DNA of 64,000 nt, from the NCBI RefSeq assembly GCF_014490035.1, contig NZ_CP061008.1, positions 1,302,001-1,366,000 of the forward strand, read 5' to 3'. Position numbers and translations under genes: made by a program. The notes under the pieces were generated by a model, which was given only the letters and a program-made list of their open reading frames with translations, had not been told where the DNA came from and ran no database searches. The DNA is from Achromobacter xylosoxidans (GTDB lineage Bacteria > Pseudomonadota > Gammaproteobacteria > Burkholderiales > Burkholderiaceae_B). This document shows positions 34,654-42,930 of this stretch, piece by piece; within the stretch, counting starts at the first letter, position 1; each line of letters begins with the position of its first letter.

Positions 34654-35250
34654 GATCCAGCCGCGCGCGATCGGCAGGGCCAGCGCCTTGCGGTACAGGC
34701 CCTGCGCCGCGCCTGTCAGGGGCTCGCCGCAGCGGCGCCATGCCATGGCGGTCAGCCCGGCGGCCAGCGGCGCCAGCAGGAGTCCGCCCAGGATGTCCAG
34801 CGGGAAGTGCACGCCCAGGTAGACGCGCGAGGCGCCGACCAGGACGGCCGCGGCCAGCGCCAGCCAGCCCCATCCGGCCCAGCGCCGGTCGTAGATCAGC
34901 GCGAACGCCAGCGTGGCGATGATGATGGTGTGATTGCTGGGAAACGAGGACGTCGCCTTGTGCGGGAAGAACGCATGTCCCAGGCCGAGGACGAAGGGGC
35001 GCGCGTGCGGCCACAGTGCGCCGCACAGGTAGCTTGCGAACAGCGCCAAGGCGATGCTGGCCAACGCCTTCAGCGCCACATCGCGCTGCGGCCGGCCGCC
35101 CCACAGCCACAGGGCGGCCAGTACGGCCGGGACCAGCAGGATCAGCCGGTTCGCCACCAGCATGGCGGCGTGGATCTGCCAGATCGGGGTGGCCGGGTCG
35201 GCGTTGATCGAAAGAAAAAGGGACTGGTTGAGGCTTTCAAGGGAATTCAT
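34645..35250 (-). CDS. PAP2-family phosphatase, possible undecaprenyl-diphosphatase
   Basis: Integral membrane phosphatase of 201 residues with five or six hydrophobic segments. The three acid-phosphatase motifs are present: H-A-R-P-F-V-L-G-L-G, then S-S-F-P-S-N-H-T, and S-R-V-Y-L-G-V-H-F-P-L-D. The layout and the start M-N-S-L-E-S-L-N-Q-S-L-F-L-S-I-N match BcrC/YbjG-type undecaprenyl-pyrophosphate phosphatases, which recycle the cell-wall lipid carrier and can give bacitracin tolerance. The substrate is inferred. Confidence 0.85.
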   Translation of the reverse strand: MNSLESLNQSLFLSINADPATPIWQIHAAMLVANRLILLVPAVLAALWLWGGRPQRDVALKALASIALALFASYLCGALWPHARPFVLGLGHAFFPHKATSSFPSNHTIIIATLAFALIYDRRWAGWGWLALAAAVLVGASRVYLGVHFPLDILGGLLLAPLAAGLTAMAWRRCGEPLTGAAQGLYRKALALPIARGWIRA

Positions 35251-35318
35251 GAATTGTCATCGCGGCGTAATGAAACGATTGCCGCGATGGTAATGATCCC
35301 AGCCGTCAGTCCGCTTAC

Positions 35319-35344
35319 AAAAGGCCGCGGACCGCGTCCTTTTA
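35319..35344 (-). terminator. Terminator after the ArsC-like gene
   Basis: On the minus strand a GC hairpin (35339-35323), with one A-G mismatch, starts just past the TAA stop and is followed by TTTT. It separates the reductase gene from the PAP2 gene downstream. Confidence 0.55.
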
Positions 35345-35770
35345 CTTCTGGATGCGTTTGCCCTGCGCGTCGATCACGGCTTCGCCGTCTTCCTTGGCGA
35401 AGGCGCCTTGCTGCGGGGCCGGCAGGATGTCCAGCACCAGTTCCGACGGGCGGCACAGGCGCGCGCCCAGCGGCGTCGTGACAAAGGGACGGTTCAGCAG
35501 GATGGGGTGCTGCTCGATCGCGTCCAGCAGCGCATCGTCCGAGAGCGACGCGTCGTCCAGGCCCAGTTCCTGATAGGGCGTGCCCTTTTCACGCAGGGCC
35601 TCGCGCACGCTGACGCCGGCCTTCTTGAACAGCGCCTTCAGGGTGGCGCGCGAGGGCGGCGTTTCCAGATACAGCACGACTTCCGGTTCGATGCCGGCGT
35701 TGCGGATCATGGCCAGGGTGTTGCGCGAGGTGCCGCACTTGGGGTTGTGATAGATGGTTACGTCGGACAT
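35342..35770 (-). CDS. arsC: ArsC-family arsenate reductase (glutaredoxin type)
   Basis: Thioredoxin-fold reductase of 142 residues. GAGGAG just before the ATG at 35770 decides the start. The catalytic Cys12 is in I-Y-H-N-P-K-C-G-T-S-R-N-T-L, and the arsenate-binding Arg residues are represented by N-R-P-F-V and T-P-L-G-A-R-L-C-R-P-S-E. Length and motifs match plasmid R773-type ArsC, which reduces arsenate to arsenite with glutaredoxin. There is no arsR, arsB or acr3 nearby, so a role in arsenic resistance is not assured. Confidence 0.88.
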   Translation of the reverse strand: MSDVTIYHNPKCGTSRNTLAMIRNAGIEPEVVLYLETPPSRATLKALFKKAGVSVREALREKGTPYQELGLDDASLSDDALLDAIEQHPILLNRPFVTTPLGARLCRPSELVLDILPAPQQGAFAKEDGEAVIDAQGKRIQK

Positions 35771-35835
35771 GGAAGCTCCTCTTTCCGGTAGATCGTCATG
35801 CAAGGCTGTGAGCATAGTGCATCCGCGCCCGCGCT

Positions 35836-37365
35836 TCAGGCGCGCAGCTTCTTGCCCAGCCGCCGCCAGCCTATCACCGCGCCTGTCAGGCTGAGCGCCG
35901 CGCCGCCCAGGCTCAGGAACACCAGCAGGACGTCCCACAGCGGGCGGCGCGCCAGGAGGCCGGTCCAGTCCCAGCTATGCAGGAAGGCGAACAGCCAGCG
36001 GCTGGTGCGCGCGCCGCTGTCCTGCCGGCTCACGATCTGTCCCGTGCGCGGGTCCAGATAGACCCAGGTCGCCTGGGGATCGTCATAGGCCAGCCGCCAG
36101 ACGGGAAGCGGCTTCTCGACATGGCCCAGCATCGCGTGTTCGTCGCGGGCGTAGTAATAGAAGTCGTAGGCCTGCAGCGTTTCGGCGCTGGCGAGCCGGG
36201 CGCCCGGGACCAGCCGGGCGGCGGCGGCGCGCAAGGCCGCCGGGTCGAACGCATGGGGCTGCGCGTTGCCGGCCGACAGCACCAGCGGGGCGCCAGCGGC
36301 GCTGCGCGCCAGCACTACGTCCTGGCCATCGGCGCGGGCCCAGCGCAATTCGCGCGGCGCGGCCGGCAGGGCGGCGATCAGCTGACCGGGCGCGGCCAGC
36401 GTGTCCCCCGGCGCGCCGGCATAGGCCGCCTGCGCCAAGGGCGGCGCGCCCGTGCTGAACAGCTTCCACGGATTCATGGACATCAGTCCGCTGAAGATCC
36501 AGGTGATGGTGATGACCGCGAACAGCAGGCCGCTCAAATGATGCCAGCGCATCATGTTTTCGCGGTAGGGCGAGCGGCTGCCGCTGGCATAGGGCCGCGA
36601 GAAGCGCCAGCGCAGGATGCCGACCACCGTGCCCGTCACGGCCAGCAGCACCCCGGCGACCGACAGCCACACCACGATGTCGTGCCACCAGCCGTCCAGC
36701 GCATTGCCGCGGAATGGATACAGCCAGTGGATCCAGGCGCCGGCGTAGTTCCAGATGCGCTCGGCGCGGGTGGCGTCCAGCACCACCATGCCCGTGGCGG
36801 ACGAGATGTAGAGCCGCGTATGCGCGGGATCGTCCAGGTCCAACCGGTGCAGCGGCCGGTCCGGACCCAGCGCGCGCGAATGGGTGTAGGCGTCTTCGTC
36901 CACCGTGCCCAGATAGCGGGCGGCGTGCTGTCCGCCGGACCAGGCCTGCGCCGTGGCCAGCGCGGTGGCGGCGTCGGCCGGGGGCAACAGCGCGCCGCTG
37001 GCGGCGTCCACCATCCTGGGTGCGCGCCGCGCCTCGCCGGGAATCACGTAGACCGGCGCGCCGCCGCGCGCGGCAGCCAGCACCATGCCGGCGGCGTCCT
37101 TGGCGCCCGCCGCCGCCAGCGCCTGCGCGGGCGTGACGGTGATCGCCGCGGAATCCAGCGCGGGCAAGTGCGCCAGGCGTTCCTGCGGCGTGAGCTTGGG
37201 ATAGCCCACGTACATCATCACCACGCCAGAGATGAACCACATGGCAAAGAACAGGCACAGCACGATGCCTGCCCAGCGATGGATCAGGTACAGCCAGCGC
37301 TTGGCGCGCGCCGACAGCGGCGGCCCGGCGCGATGGCGGGTCGAGGGGGGGAGCGTCGTGTTCAT
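35836..37365 (-). CDS. PepSY-domain inner-membrane protein (PiuB-like)
   Basis: Membrane protein of 509 residues from the ATG at 37365. The first membrane segment contains L-Y-L-I-H-R-W-A-G-I-V-L-C, with a His typical of PepSY_TM proteins, a large periplasmic part follows, then membrane helices near W-H-D-I-V-V-W-L-S-V-A-G-V and M-R-W-H-H-L-S-G-L. The C-terminal segment has F-L-H-S-W-D-W. Such proteins accompany siderophore receptors and may reduce ferric chelates, using haem bound by the helix histidines. It is 23 bases downstream of the TonB receptor gene in the same operon. Confidence 0.85.
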   Translation of the reverse strand: MNTTLPPSTRHRAGPPLSARAKRWLYLIHRWAGIVLCLFFAMWFISGVVMMYVGYPKLTPQERLAHLPALDSAAITVTPAQALAAAGAKDAAGMVLAAARGGAPVYVIPGEARRAPRMVDAASGALLPPADAATALATAQAWSGGQHAARYLGTVDEDAYTHSRALGPDRPLHRLDLDDPAHTRLYISSATGMVVLDATRAERIWNYAGAWIHWLYPFRGNALDGWWHDIVVWLSVAGVLLAVTGTVVGILRWRFSRPYASGSRSPYRENMMRWHHLSGLLFAVITITWIFSGLMSMNPWKLFSTGAPPLAQAAYAGAPGDTLAAPGQLIAALPAAPRELRWARADGQDVVLARSAAGAPLVLSAGNAQPHAFDPAALRAAAARLVPGARLASAETLQAYDFYYYARDEHAMLGHVEKPLPVWRLAYDDPQATWVYLDPRTGQIVSRQDSGARTSRWLFAFLHSWDWTGLLARRPLWDVLLVFLSLGGAALSLTGAVIGWRRLGKKLRA

Positions 37366-37388
37366 GGCGGTCTGTCCTGGCAAGCCGC

Positions 37389-39590
37389 TCAGAAGCGGGC
37401 CTGCAAGGTGAGCTCGAACGAGCGGGGCGCGCCCAGGTAGTACATGGTCGGCGTCGCGTTCGCGGCGTAGACCTTGTCGGTCAGGTTGCGCACGCGGGCC
37501 GTTACGCTGAGGTTGCGGTTGATGCGGTGCGACAGCGCCGCGTCGAACACGGTGTAGGACGGCGTCCAGACGCTGTTGGCGGCGTCGGCGTACATGCGGC
37601 CCACGTAGCGCGCGGCCATGCTGGCGGTCCAGTCGGGCAGGAAGGCATAGTCCAGCCAGACGTTGGCCAGGCGGCGCGGCGTATTGGTGGGCACGTTGCC
37701 GTTGCGCGAGACCGCCACGCCGCCCACGGATTGCGAGAAATCGTCGTACTTGGGATCGACGAAGGCGACGTTGCCCTGCAAGGACAGCTGGGACGTCAGC
37801 TGCAGGCCGCCGGCCAGTTCGATGCCGCGCGCCGATTGCGCGCCCACGGGCACGCTCACGCCGGGGTTGTTCGGGTCCGAGGTCGCCATGTTCTTGCGCT
37901 TGATCTCGTAGAGCGCCACCGTGGCCGAACCGCGGCCGTCCCAGAAGTTGAACTTGCCGCCGACTTCCGCCTGCCTGCCGGTGGTGAGCTTGTCATTGTT
38001 CAGCACGTCGGCGAACGAGGCGGTGGCCAGGATGCCCGAGGGGGGATCGGCCGCGGTGGCGTACTGCGCATACAGCGAGGCCTCCGGGCTCAGCTCCCAG
38101 TTCACGCCCAGCCGCCCGGTCAGCGGCGAGTAGCTGCGCTGCGCGCTGGCGGGCGAGGCCGCGGTGACGGCGCGGCGATTGGTCAGGTCCAGGTCGATGA
38201 AGTCCTTGCGCAATGCCGATACGATGGCCACGCCCGGCAGCACCGTGGTGCGGTTTTCCATGGTCAGCGCCAGCGTGCGGATGCGGTTGTCGCGGTCGGC
38301 GACGTGGCCGCGCTTCATGCCGGGGATGTCGTAGAAATCGCCGGGCGAAAAGTCGTAGGGATCGACCGCGTCGACCTGGCCGGGCAGGCTGGTGGGATAG
38401 CGCGTGATCTTGTTCTGGCTGACGTCCACGCCGAAGGACCAGTCGCTGGGCAGGCCGGCCAGGGTGGAGCGGTACAGGCCTTCCACGCGGTTGCCGATCA
38501 GGCTTTGTTCGTGGCGCTGCAACAGCGCCCCGGACCGCAGCACCAGGCTGTTGCCGGCGTTCAGCCGGTAGTTTTCCAGGTTGCGGTAATCGCGTTCGGC
38601 GCGGTAGTAGTAGAGCGTGTTCTTGAAGGTCAGATTGGAGCCGGCGCGCCATTCGGTCAGCGACCGCGCCCACAGCACCGACTGCTCGTACAGGCCGTCG
38701 TTGACGTTGTAGTTCTTGAAGCGCGTGCCATCGAGGATGCGGCCCGTGCCCTGCACCACGCCGTTGGCGTCGGTTTTCAGCGGCGTGCCCCAGTAGGGGC
38801 GGTCGACCTGTTCGCGCTGGTACTCGAAGGCGAAGGTCTGGGTCACGTCCGCGCCCAGGTCGGACAGCAGCGAGGCGGCGACCTGGCTGGCGCGGGAATG
38901 GTTGCCATCGACCCAGCCGTGGCTGGAACCGGTGTTGGCGTCGATGCGCAGATAGTGGCCGCGGCCGCCGGGTTCGCCCGCCAGTTGTTGGTTCAGCCCC
39001 ACCGACAGTTGGCGGCTGTCGAACGATCCCACCCGCAGCTGGCCGTCGTAGAAGGTGTCGCGCTCGGGCAGCTTGGTGACGTAGTTGATGGCGCCGCCCA
39101 CCGCGCCCGCGCCGAACAGGAAGGTAGAGGGGCCGCCGATGGCTTCGACCCGGTCGTAGATCCAGCTGTCCACCGGCCGCGCGGCGATGGAGTCGTACTG
39201 CACGGAAATGCCGTTGAACAGCTGCGAGACCTGGCCGCCAGCGAAGCCGCGGTAGCTGACCGCGCCCGCGTTGCCGGGCGGCGAGGCATTGTCCACGCCA
39301 GGGATGCCACGGGCGATCTCCTGCGTGTTCAAGGATCCGCGCGCCTCGATCTGTTCGCGCGAAATCACGGTGACGCTGGCCGGCGTTTCACGCAGGGTCA
39401 GGCCCAGGCGGCTGCCGGTGCTGTCGCGTACGTTCAGGTCGATGGGGCCGTTGGGCGCGGGCTCTTCGGCGGCGGCGCCGTGCACGGTGGTGGGCGCCAG
39501 GGTGGGCACGGCGGGTTCCGTGGTCAGGGCCTGGGCGGAGCCGCTGGCGAGCGCGCCCAGCAGCAGGGTGTAGGTCGTGGTTTTCTTCAT
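37389..39590 (-). CDS. TonB-dependent siderophore-type receptor
   Basis: Outer-membrane receptor of 733 residues with a signal peptide ending A-Q-A near residue 21. The plug shows L-G-L-T-L-R-E-T-P-A-S-V-T-V-I-S-R-E-Q-I, as in ferric-siderophore receptors (FhuE/FpvA type), then Y-R-G-F-A-G-G and V-E-A-I-G-G-P-S-T-F-L-F-G-A-G-A-V-G-G. The barrel ends with a terminal Phe. There is no STN domain. A PepSY protein follows, and a DUF2946 protein precedes it. The DUF2946 link raises copper as an alternative to iron. Confidence 0.92.
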   Translation of the reverse strand: MKKTTTYTLLLGALASGSAQALTTEPAVPTLAPTTVHGAAAEEPAPNGPIDLNVRDSTGSRLGLTLRETPASVTVISREQIEARGSLNTQEIARGIPGVDNASPPGNAGAVSYRGFAGGQVSQLFNGISVQYDSIAARPVDSWIYDRVEAIGGPSTFLFGAGAVGGAINYVTKLPERDTFYDGQLRVGSFDSRQLSVGLNQQLAGEPGGRGHYLRIDANTGSSHGWVDGNHSRASQVAASLLSDLGADVTQTFAFEYQREQVDRPYWGTPLKTDANGVVQGTGRILDGTRFKNYNVNDGLYEQSVLWARSLTEWRAGSNLTFKNTLYYYRAERDYRNLENYRLNAGNSLVLRSGALLQRHEQSLIGNRVEGLYRSTLAGLPSDWSFGVDVSQNKITRYPTSLPGQVDAVDPYDFSPGDFYDIPGMKRGHVADRDNRIRTLALTMENRTTVLPGVAIVSALRKDFIDLDLTNRRAVTAASPASAQRSYSPLTGRLGVNWELSPEASLYAQYATAADPPSGILATASFADVLNNDKLTTGRQAEVGGKFNFWDGRGSATVALYEIKRKNMATSDPNNPGVSVPVGAQSARGIELAGGLQLTSQLSLQGNVAFVDPKYDDFSQSVGGVAVSRNGNVPTNTPRRLANVWLDYAFLPDWTASMAARYVGRMYADAANSVWTPSYTVFDAALSHRINRNLSVTARVRNLTDKVYAANATPTMYYLGAPRSFELTLQARF

Positions 39591-39777
39591 GTCTGGAACC
39601 GGTGGTCCGGCCCGCGCGCCAGGAAGTCCCCGCCTGGAACGGACGGGACTGGCCGGAGCGCATGAGCCTGAATGGCGGCACGCGTGCGCACGCGCGGGAG
39701 ACGCGGACGCAACGTGGCGATGGGGTGACGGCGTACCGGCGCGCAGCGATCGCCATCAGGCGACGGGGCGCGCAGGC
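39591..39777 (-). other. Intergenic leader of the TonB receptor gene
   Basis: 187 bases, GC-rich, with no clear Shine-Dalgarno next to the receptor ATG, no Fur-like box and no good promoter. The receptor is probably transcribed from the DUF2946 promoter upstream. Confidence 0.4.
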
Positions 39778-40191
39778 TCAGACCGCTGGCGGTGCGCGCG
39801 GCTGGGCCGCGCTCCAGGCATGAAGAGGATGCGCCGCAAGGAAGAACAGCGGCGGATAGGTGATGGCGCGCCCGAGAGGAGCAGGCACGACGGGAACAGG
39901 CGTGGGCAGTATGCCCACGTCGGCATTGGGGTTGCGGCACAGCGGGCAGTGATGGCTGTCGCCGTGACTGTCCGCCTGGGTGCCGTTATCGTTGCCGCCC
40001 GGCACCTCCAGGGTCAGGGAGGCTTGCCCCGCGCCTTCGCTGGTGCAGAAGTCGACGCTGATGCGATGGGCGTTGTGGCTGGCCGGAGACAGGCTCAGCG
40101 CATTCGCCAGCGACGGCGCCAACGACGCCCACAGGATCGCGACGAGCGCGATCCACACGGCGGGGCGGGGCAGGTAGGCAGCGGAGCACAT
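39778..40191 (-). CDS. DUF2946-family exported protein
   Basis: Small protein of 137 residues with an N-terminal hydrophobic segment (V-W-I-A-L-V-A-I-L-W-A-S-L-A-P-S-L) that serves as signal or anchor. The conserved DUF2946 centre is D-S-H-G-D-S-H-H-C-P-L-C-R-N, a His/Cys cluster well suited to binding a metal such as copper, and a second hydrophobic stretch follows. Members often sit beside TonB receptors or copper genes. It is the first gene of a minus-strand unit with the TonB receptor and the PepSY protein. Function is unproven. Confidence 0.82.
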   Translation of the reverse strand: MCSAAYLPRPAVWIALVAILWASLAPSLANALSLSPASHNAHRISVDFCTSEGAGQASLTLEVPGGNDNGTQADSHGDSHHCPLCRNPNADVGILPTPVPVVPAPLGRAITYPPLFFLAAHPLHAWSAAQPRAPPAV

Positions 40192-40199
40192 GGCGCCCG

Positions 40200-40205
40200 A
40201 TTATA
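40200..40205 (-). promoter_or_regulatory. -10 element close to the DUF2946 start
   Basis: A perfect TATAAT on the minus strand ends 8 bases before the ATG at 40191, so the transcript would be nearly leaderless. The -35 region is poor (GC-rich, TGGACG at best), so this promoter may need an activator. Confidence 0.45.
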
Positions 40206-40266
40206 TCGGAGCAGTTGGGGCCGCCGTCCAGAGCCCCTCGGTGAAAAATGCGATTTCGTATCCGTC

Positions 40267-40965
40267 CTAGACCGACAGATGTCGCCGCACGTCCTCGCCG
40301 TCGATGGCGGCGCGGTCTCCACGCGCCACCACGACGCCACGCGACAGCACCACGAAATGGTCCGCCAGTTCGCGCGCGAAGTCGAAGTACTGCTCGCACA
40401 GCAGGATGGCGATGTCGCCGCGCTGGCGCAGCATGTGGATGACGCGGGCGATGTCCTTGATGATGGACGGCTGTATGCCTTCGGTGGGCTCGTCCAGGAT
40501 GATGAGCTTGGGCTCGGCAACCAGGGCGCGGGCGATGGCCAGCTGTTGCTGCTGTCCGCCGGACAGGTCGCCGCCGCGGCGCGACAGCATGGTCCGCAGC
40601 ACCGGGAACAGTTCGTACACCTCTTCCTTGATGCGGCGGGCGCGCGCCGCCGGCTTGGTCGCCATGCCCATCAGGATGTTCTCTTCCACCGTCAGCCGGG
40701 CGAAGATGTCGCGGCCCTGCGGCACATAGGCCATGCCGCGCGCGGCGCGCTGGTGCGGCGCCAGGCGCGTGACGTCCGCGCCGTCGAAGGCAATGTTGCC
40801 GTGCGCCACCGGCAGCACGCCCATCACGCATTTGAGCAGAGTGGTCTTGCCCACGCCGTTGCGCCCCAAGAGCGCCAGGCATTCGCCCTGGCGCAAGGAC
40901 AGCGAGACGCCGCGCAGCGTGTGGCTGCCGCCGTAGTATTGGTCGATCGCGTTCACGTCCAGCAT
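40267..40965 (-). CDS. urtE: Urea ABC transporter ATPase UrtE
   Basis: LivF-type ATPase of 232 residues, last gene of urtABCDE. The ATG at 40965 lies one base from the urtD stop. Motifs: Walker A GRNGVGKTTL near residue 36, signature LSGGQQQQ and Walker B LIILDEPTEGI. The opening I-D-Q-Y-Y-G-G-S-H-T-L-R-G-V and V-P-Q-G-R-D-I-F are typical of UrtE. It energises high-affinity urea import together with UrtD. Confidence 0.94.
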   Translation of the reverse strand: MLDVNAIDQYYGGSHTLRGVSLSLRQGECLALLGRNGVGKTTLLKCVMGVLPVAHGNIAFDGADVTRLAPHQRAARGMAYVPQGRDIFARLTVEENILMGMATKPAARARRIKEEVYELFPVLRTMLSRRGGDLSGGQQQQLAIARALVAEPKLIILDEPTEGIQPSIIKDIARVIHMLRQRGDIAILLCEQYFDFARELADHFVVLSRGVVVARGDRAAIDGEDVRRHLSV

Positions 40966-40966
40966 C

Positions 40967-41806
40967 TCAGCGCCCCAGATAGACTTCGATGACACGCGGA
41001 TCGGCCTGCACCTTGCTCATCGGTCCTTCGGCCAGCACCGAGCCTTCGTGCAGCACCGTGACCTTGCCGTCGCCCGCGATCTGGTTGACGAAGTCCATGT
41101 CGTGTTCCACCACCATCAGCGAATGGCGTCCGCGCAGTTCGTTGAGCAGCTCGCCGGTGCGTTCGGTCTCGGCGTCGGTCATGCCCGCCACCGGCTCGTC
41201 CAGCAGCAACAGTTGCGGCTCCTGCATCAGCAGCATGCCGATCTCCAGCCACTGTTTCTGTCCGTGTGACAGCAGCCCGGCGGGCAACGCCGCCTCGGGC
41301 CGCAGCCGGATCAGGTCCAGCGTCTCGCCGATCTTGTCGATCTGTTCGCCGCTCAACCGCGCGAACAGCGTGGGCCGCACGCGCTTGTCGGTCTTCATCG
41401 CCAGCTCCAGGTTTTCGAACACGCTGTGCTGCTCGAACACCGTGGGCCGCTGGAACTTGCGGCCGATGCCGGCATGCGCGATCTGGGCTTCGTTCAGGGT
41501 GGTGAGATCTATGCTCTGGCCGAAGTAGGCGGTTCCCGCCGTGGGCCGGGTCTTGCCGGTGATGACGTCCATCATCGTGGTCTTGCCCGCGCCATTGGGG
41601 CCGATGATGCAGCGCAGCTCGCCCACGCCTATGTCCAGCGTCAGGTCGTTCAAGGCCTTGAAGCCGTCGAAGCTGACGGTGATGCCTTCCAGGTAGAGGA
41701 TGGCGCCGTGGCTGGTGTCCAGGCCCTTGGGGCTGACGCGGCCGTAGCCGGCATCGCCGCTGGGGCCGCCGTCGAGCGCGGCGGATTCGATGTGCGTGCT
41801 GCTCAT
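40967..41806 (-). CDS. urtD: Urea ABC transporter ATPase UrtD
   Basis: LivG-type ATPase of 279 residues with Walker A GPNGAGKTTM near residue 71, the variant signature LSHGQKQW and Walker B LLLLDEPVAGM, all characteristic of UrtD. About 35 N-terminal residues precede the first strand (I-L-Y-L-E-G-I-T-V-S-F-D-G-F), as in other UrtD proteins. Its start overlaps urtC by 4 bases. Confidence 0.95.
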   Translation of the reverse strand: MSSTHIESAALDGGPSGDAGYGRVSPKGLDTSHGAILYLEGITVSFDGFKALNDLTLDIGVGELRCIIGPNGAGKTTMMDVITGKTRPTAGTAYFGQSIDLTTLNEAQIAHAGIGRKFQRPTVFEQHSVFENLELAMKTDKRVRPTLFARLSGEQIDKIGETLDLIRLRPEAALPAGLLSHGQKQWLEIGMLLMQEPQLLLLDEPVAGMTDAETERTGELLNELRGRHSLMVVEHDMDFVNQIAGDGKVTVLHEGSVLAEGPMSKVQADPRVIEVYLGR

Positions 41807-42930
41807 TCCTTGTTCCCCTGGATGCGGGCGGAGATGCGGCGCGCCAGGCCGACGATGCCGGTGGGCAGGAACAGCGTCACCAGCACGAAGATGAGGCCCA
41901 GCGCGTACAGCCAGAATTCCGGCAGCACGCTGGTGAACCAGGTCTTCAGGCCGTTGACGGCGCCCGCGCCGATGATGGGGCCGACCAGCGTGCCGCGTCC
42001 GCCGGTGGCGACCCAGATCACCATTTCAATCGAGGTCTCGGTGGACATCTCGCTGGGGTTGATGATGCCGACCTGCGGCACGTAGAGCGCGCCGGCGATG
42101 CCGCAGAGCACCGCGGACAGGGTCCAGACGAAGAGCTTGAAGCCCAGCGGGTCGTAGCCGATGAAGCGCAGCCGGCTCTCGGCGTCGCGCACGGCGGTGA
42201 GCACGCGGCCCAGCTTGCTCTGCGTGACCGCGCGCGCCAGGACCAGCGCGCCCGCCAGCGCGGCCAGCGTGATCCAGTACAGCGCCGCGCGCGTGCCGGG
42301 CGCGGTAATGTCGAAGCCCAGGATGCGCTTGAAGTCGGTGAAGCCGTTGTTGCCGCCAAAACCGGTGTCGTTGCGGAAGAACAGCAGCATCGCGGCGAAG
42401 GTCAGCGCCTGCGTGATGATGGAAAAGTACACGCCCTTGATGCGCGAGCGGAAGGCGAAGTAGCCGAACACGAAGGCCAGCACGCCAGGCGCCAGCACGA
42501 CCAGCAGCATGGCGTACCAGAAGTGCTCGGTAAAGGACCAGTACCAGGGGTAGCTCTTCCAGTCCAGGAACACCATGAAGTCGGGCAGGTCGCTCTGGTA
42601 GACGCCGTCGCGGCCGATGGCGCGCATCAGGTACATGCCGTGCGCATAGCCGCCCAGCGCGAAGAACAGGCCATGTCCCAGCGACAGGATGCCGGCATAG
42701 CCCCACACCAGGTCCAGCGCCAGCGCCGCCATGGCGTAGCACATGAACTTGCCCAGCAGCGCCACGGCATAGGCCGACACATGCAGCGCATGGCCGGGCG
42801 GGAAAGCGAGATTCAGCAAGGGCAGCAGCGCCAGCAGCGCCACGGCCGCGGCCAGGGCCGCCCAGACCCGGCCCGAGTACAGCGGGCGGCGGGTCAGCAG
42901 ATTCAGGTCAGTCAGCGCGTTCTGTTTCAT
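41803..42930 (-). CDS. urtC: Urea ABC transporter permease UrtC
   Basis: LivM-type inner-membrane permease of 375 residues with about ten hydrophobic segments. L-V-W-G-Y-A-G-I-L-S-L-G-H-G-L-F-F-A-L-G-G-Y is the family's N-terminal signature and R-F-I-G-Y-D-P-L-G-F-K-L-F marks the ATPase-contact region. The ATG at 42930 overlaps the urtB stop by 4 bases. It forms the channel with UrtB. Confidence 0.95.
   Translation of the reverse strand: MKQNALTDLNLLTRRPLYSGRVWAALAAAVALLALLPLLNLAFPPGHALHVSAYAVALLGKFMCYAMAALALDLVWGYAGILSLGHGLFFALGGYAHGMYLMRAIGRDGVYQSDLPDFMVFLDWKSYPWYWSFTEHFWYAMLLVVLAPGVLAFVFGYFAFRSRIKGVYFSIITQALTFAAMLLFFRNDTGFGGNNGFTDFKRILGFDITAPGTRAALYWITLAALAGALVLARAVTQSKLGRVLTAVRDAESRLRFIGYDPLGFKLFVWTLSAVLCGIAGALYVPQVGIINPSEMSTETSIEMVIWVATGGRGTLVGPIIGAGAVNGLKTWFTSVLPEFWLYALGLIFVLVTLFLPTGIVGLARRISARIQGNKE

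Noticed and set aside
35342..35770. An arsenic resistance operon
   Set aside because: Only an ArsC-like reductase is present. No arsR, efflux pump or methyltransferase gene lies nearby.
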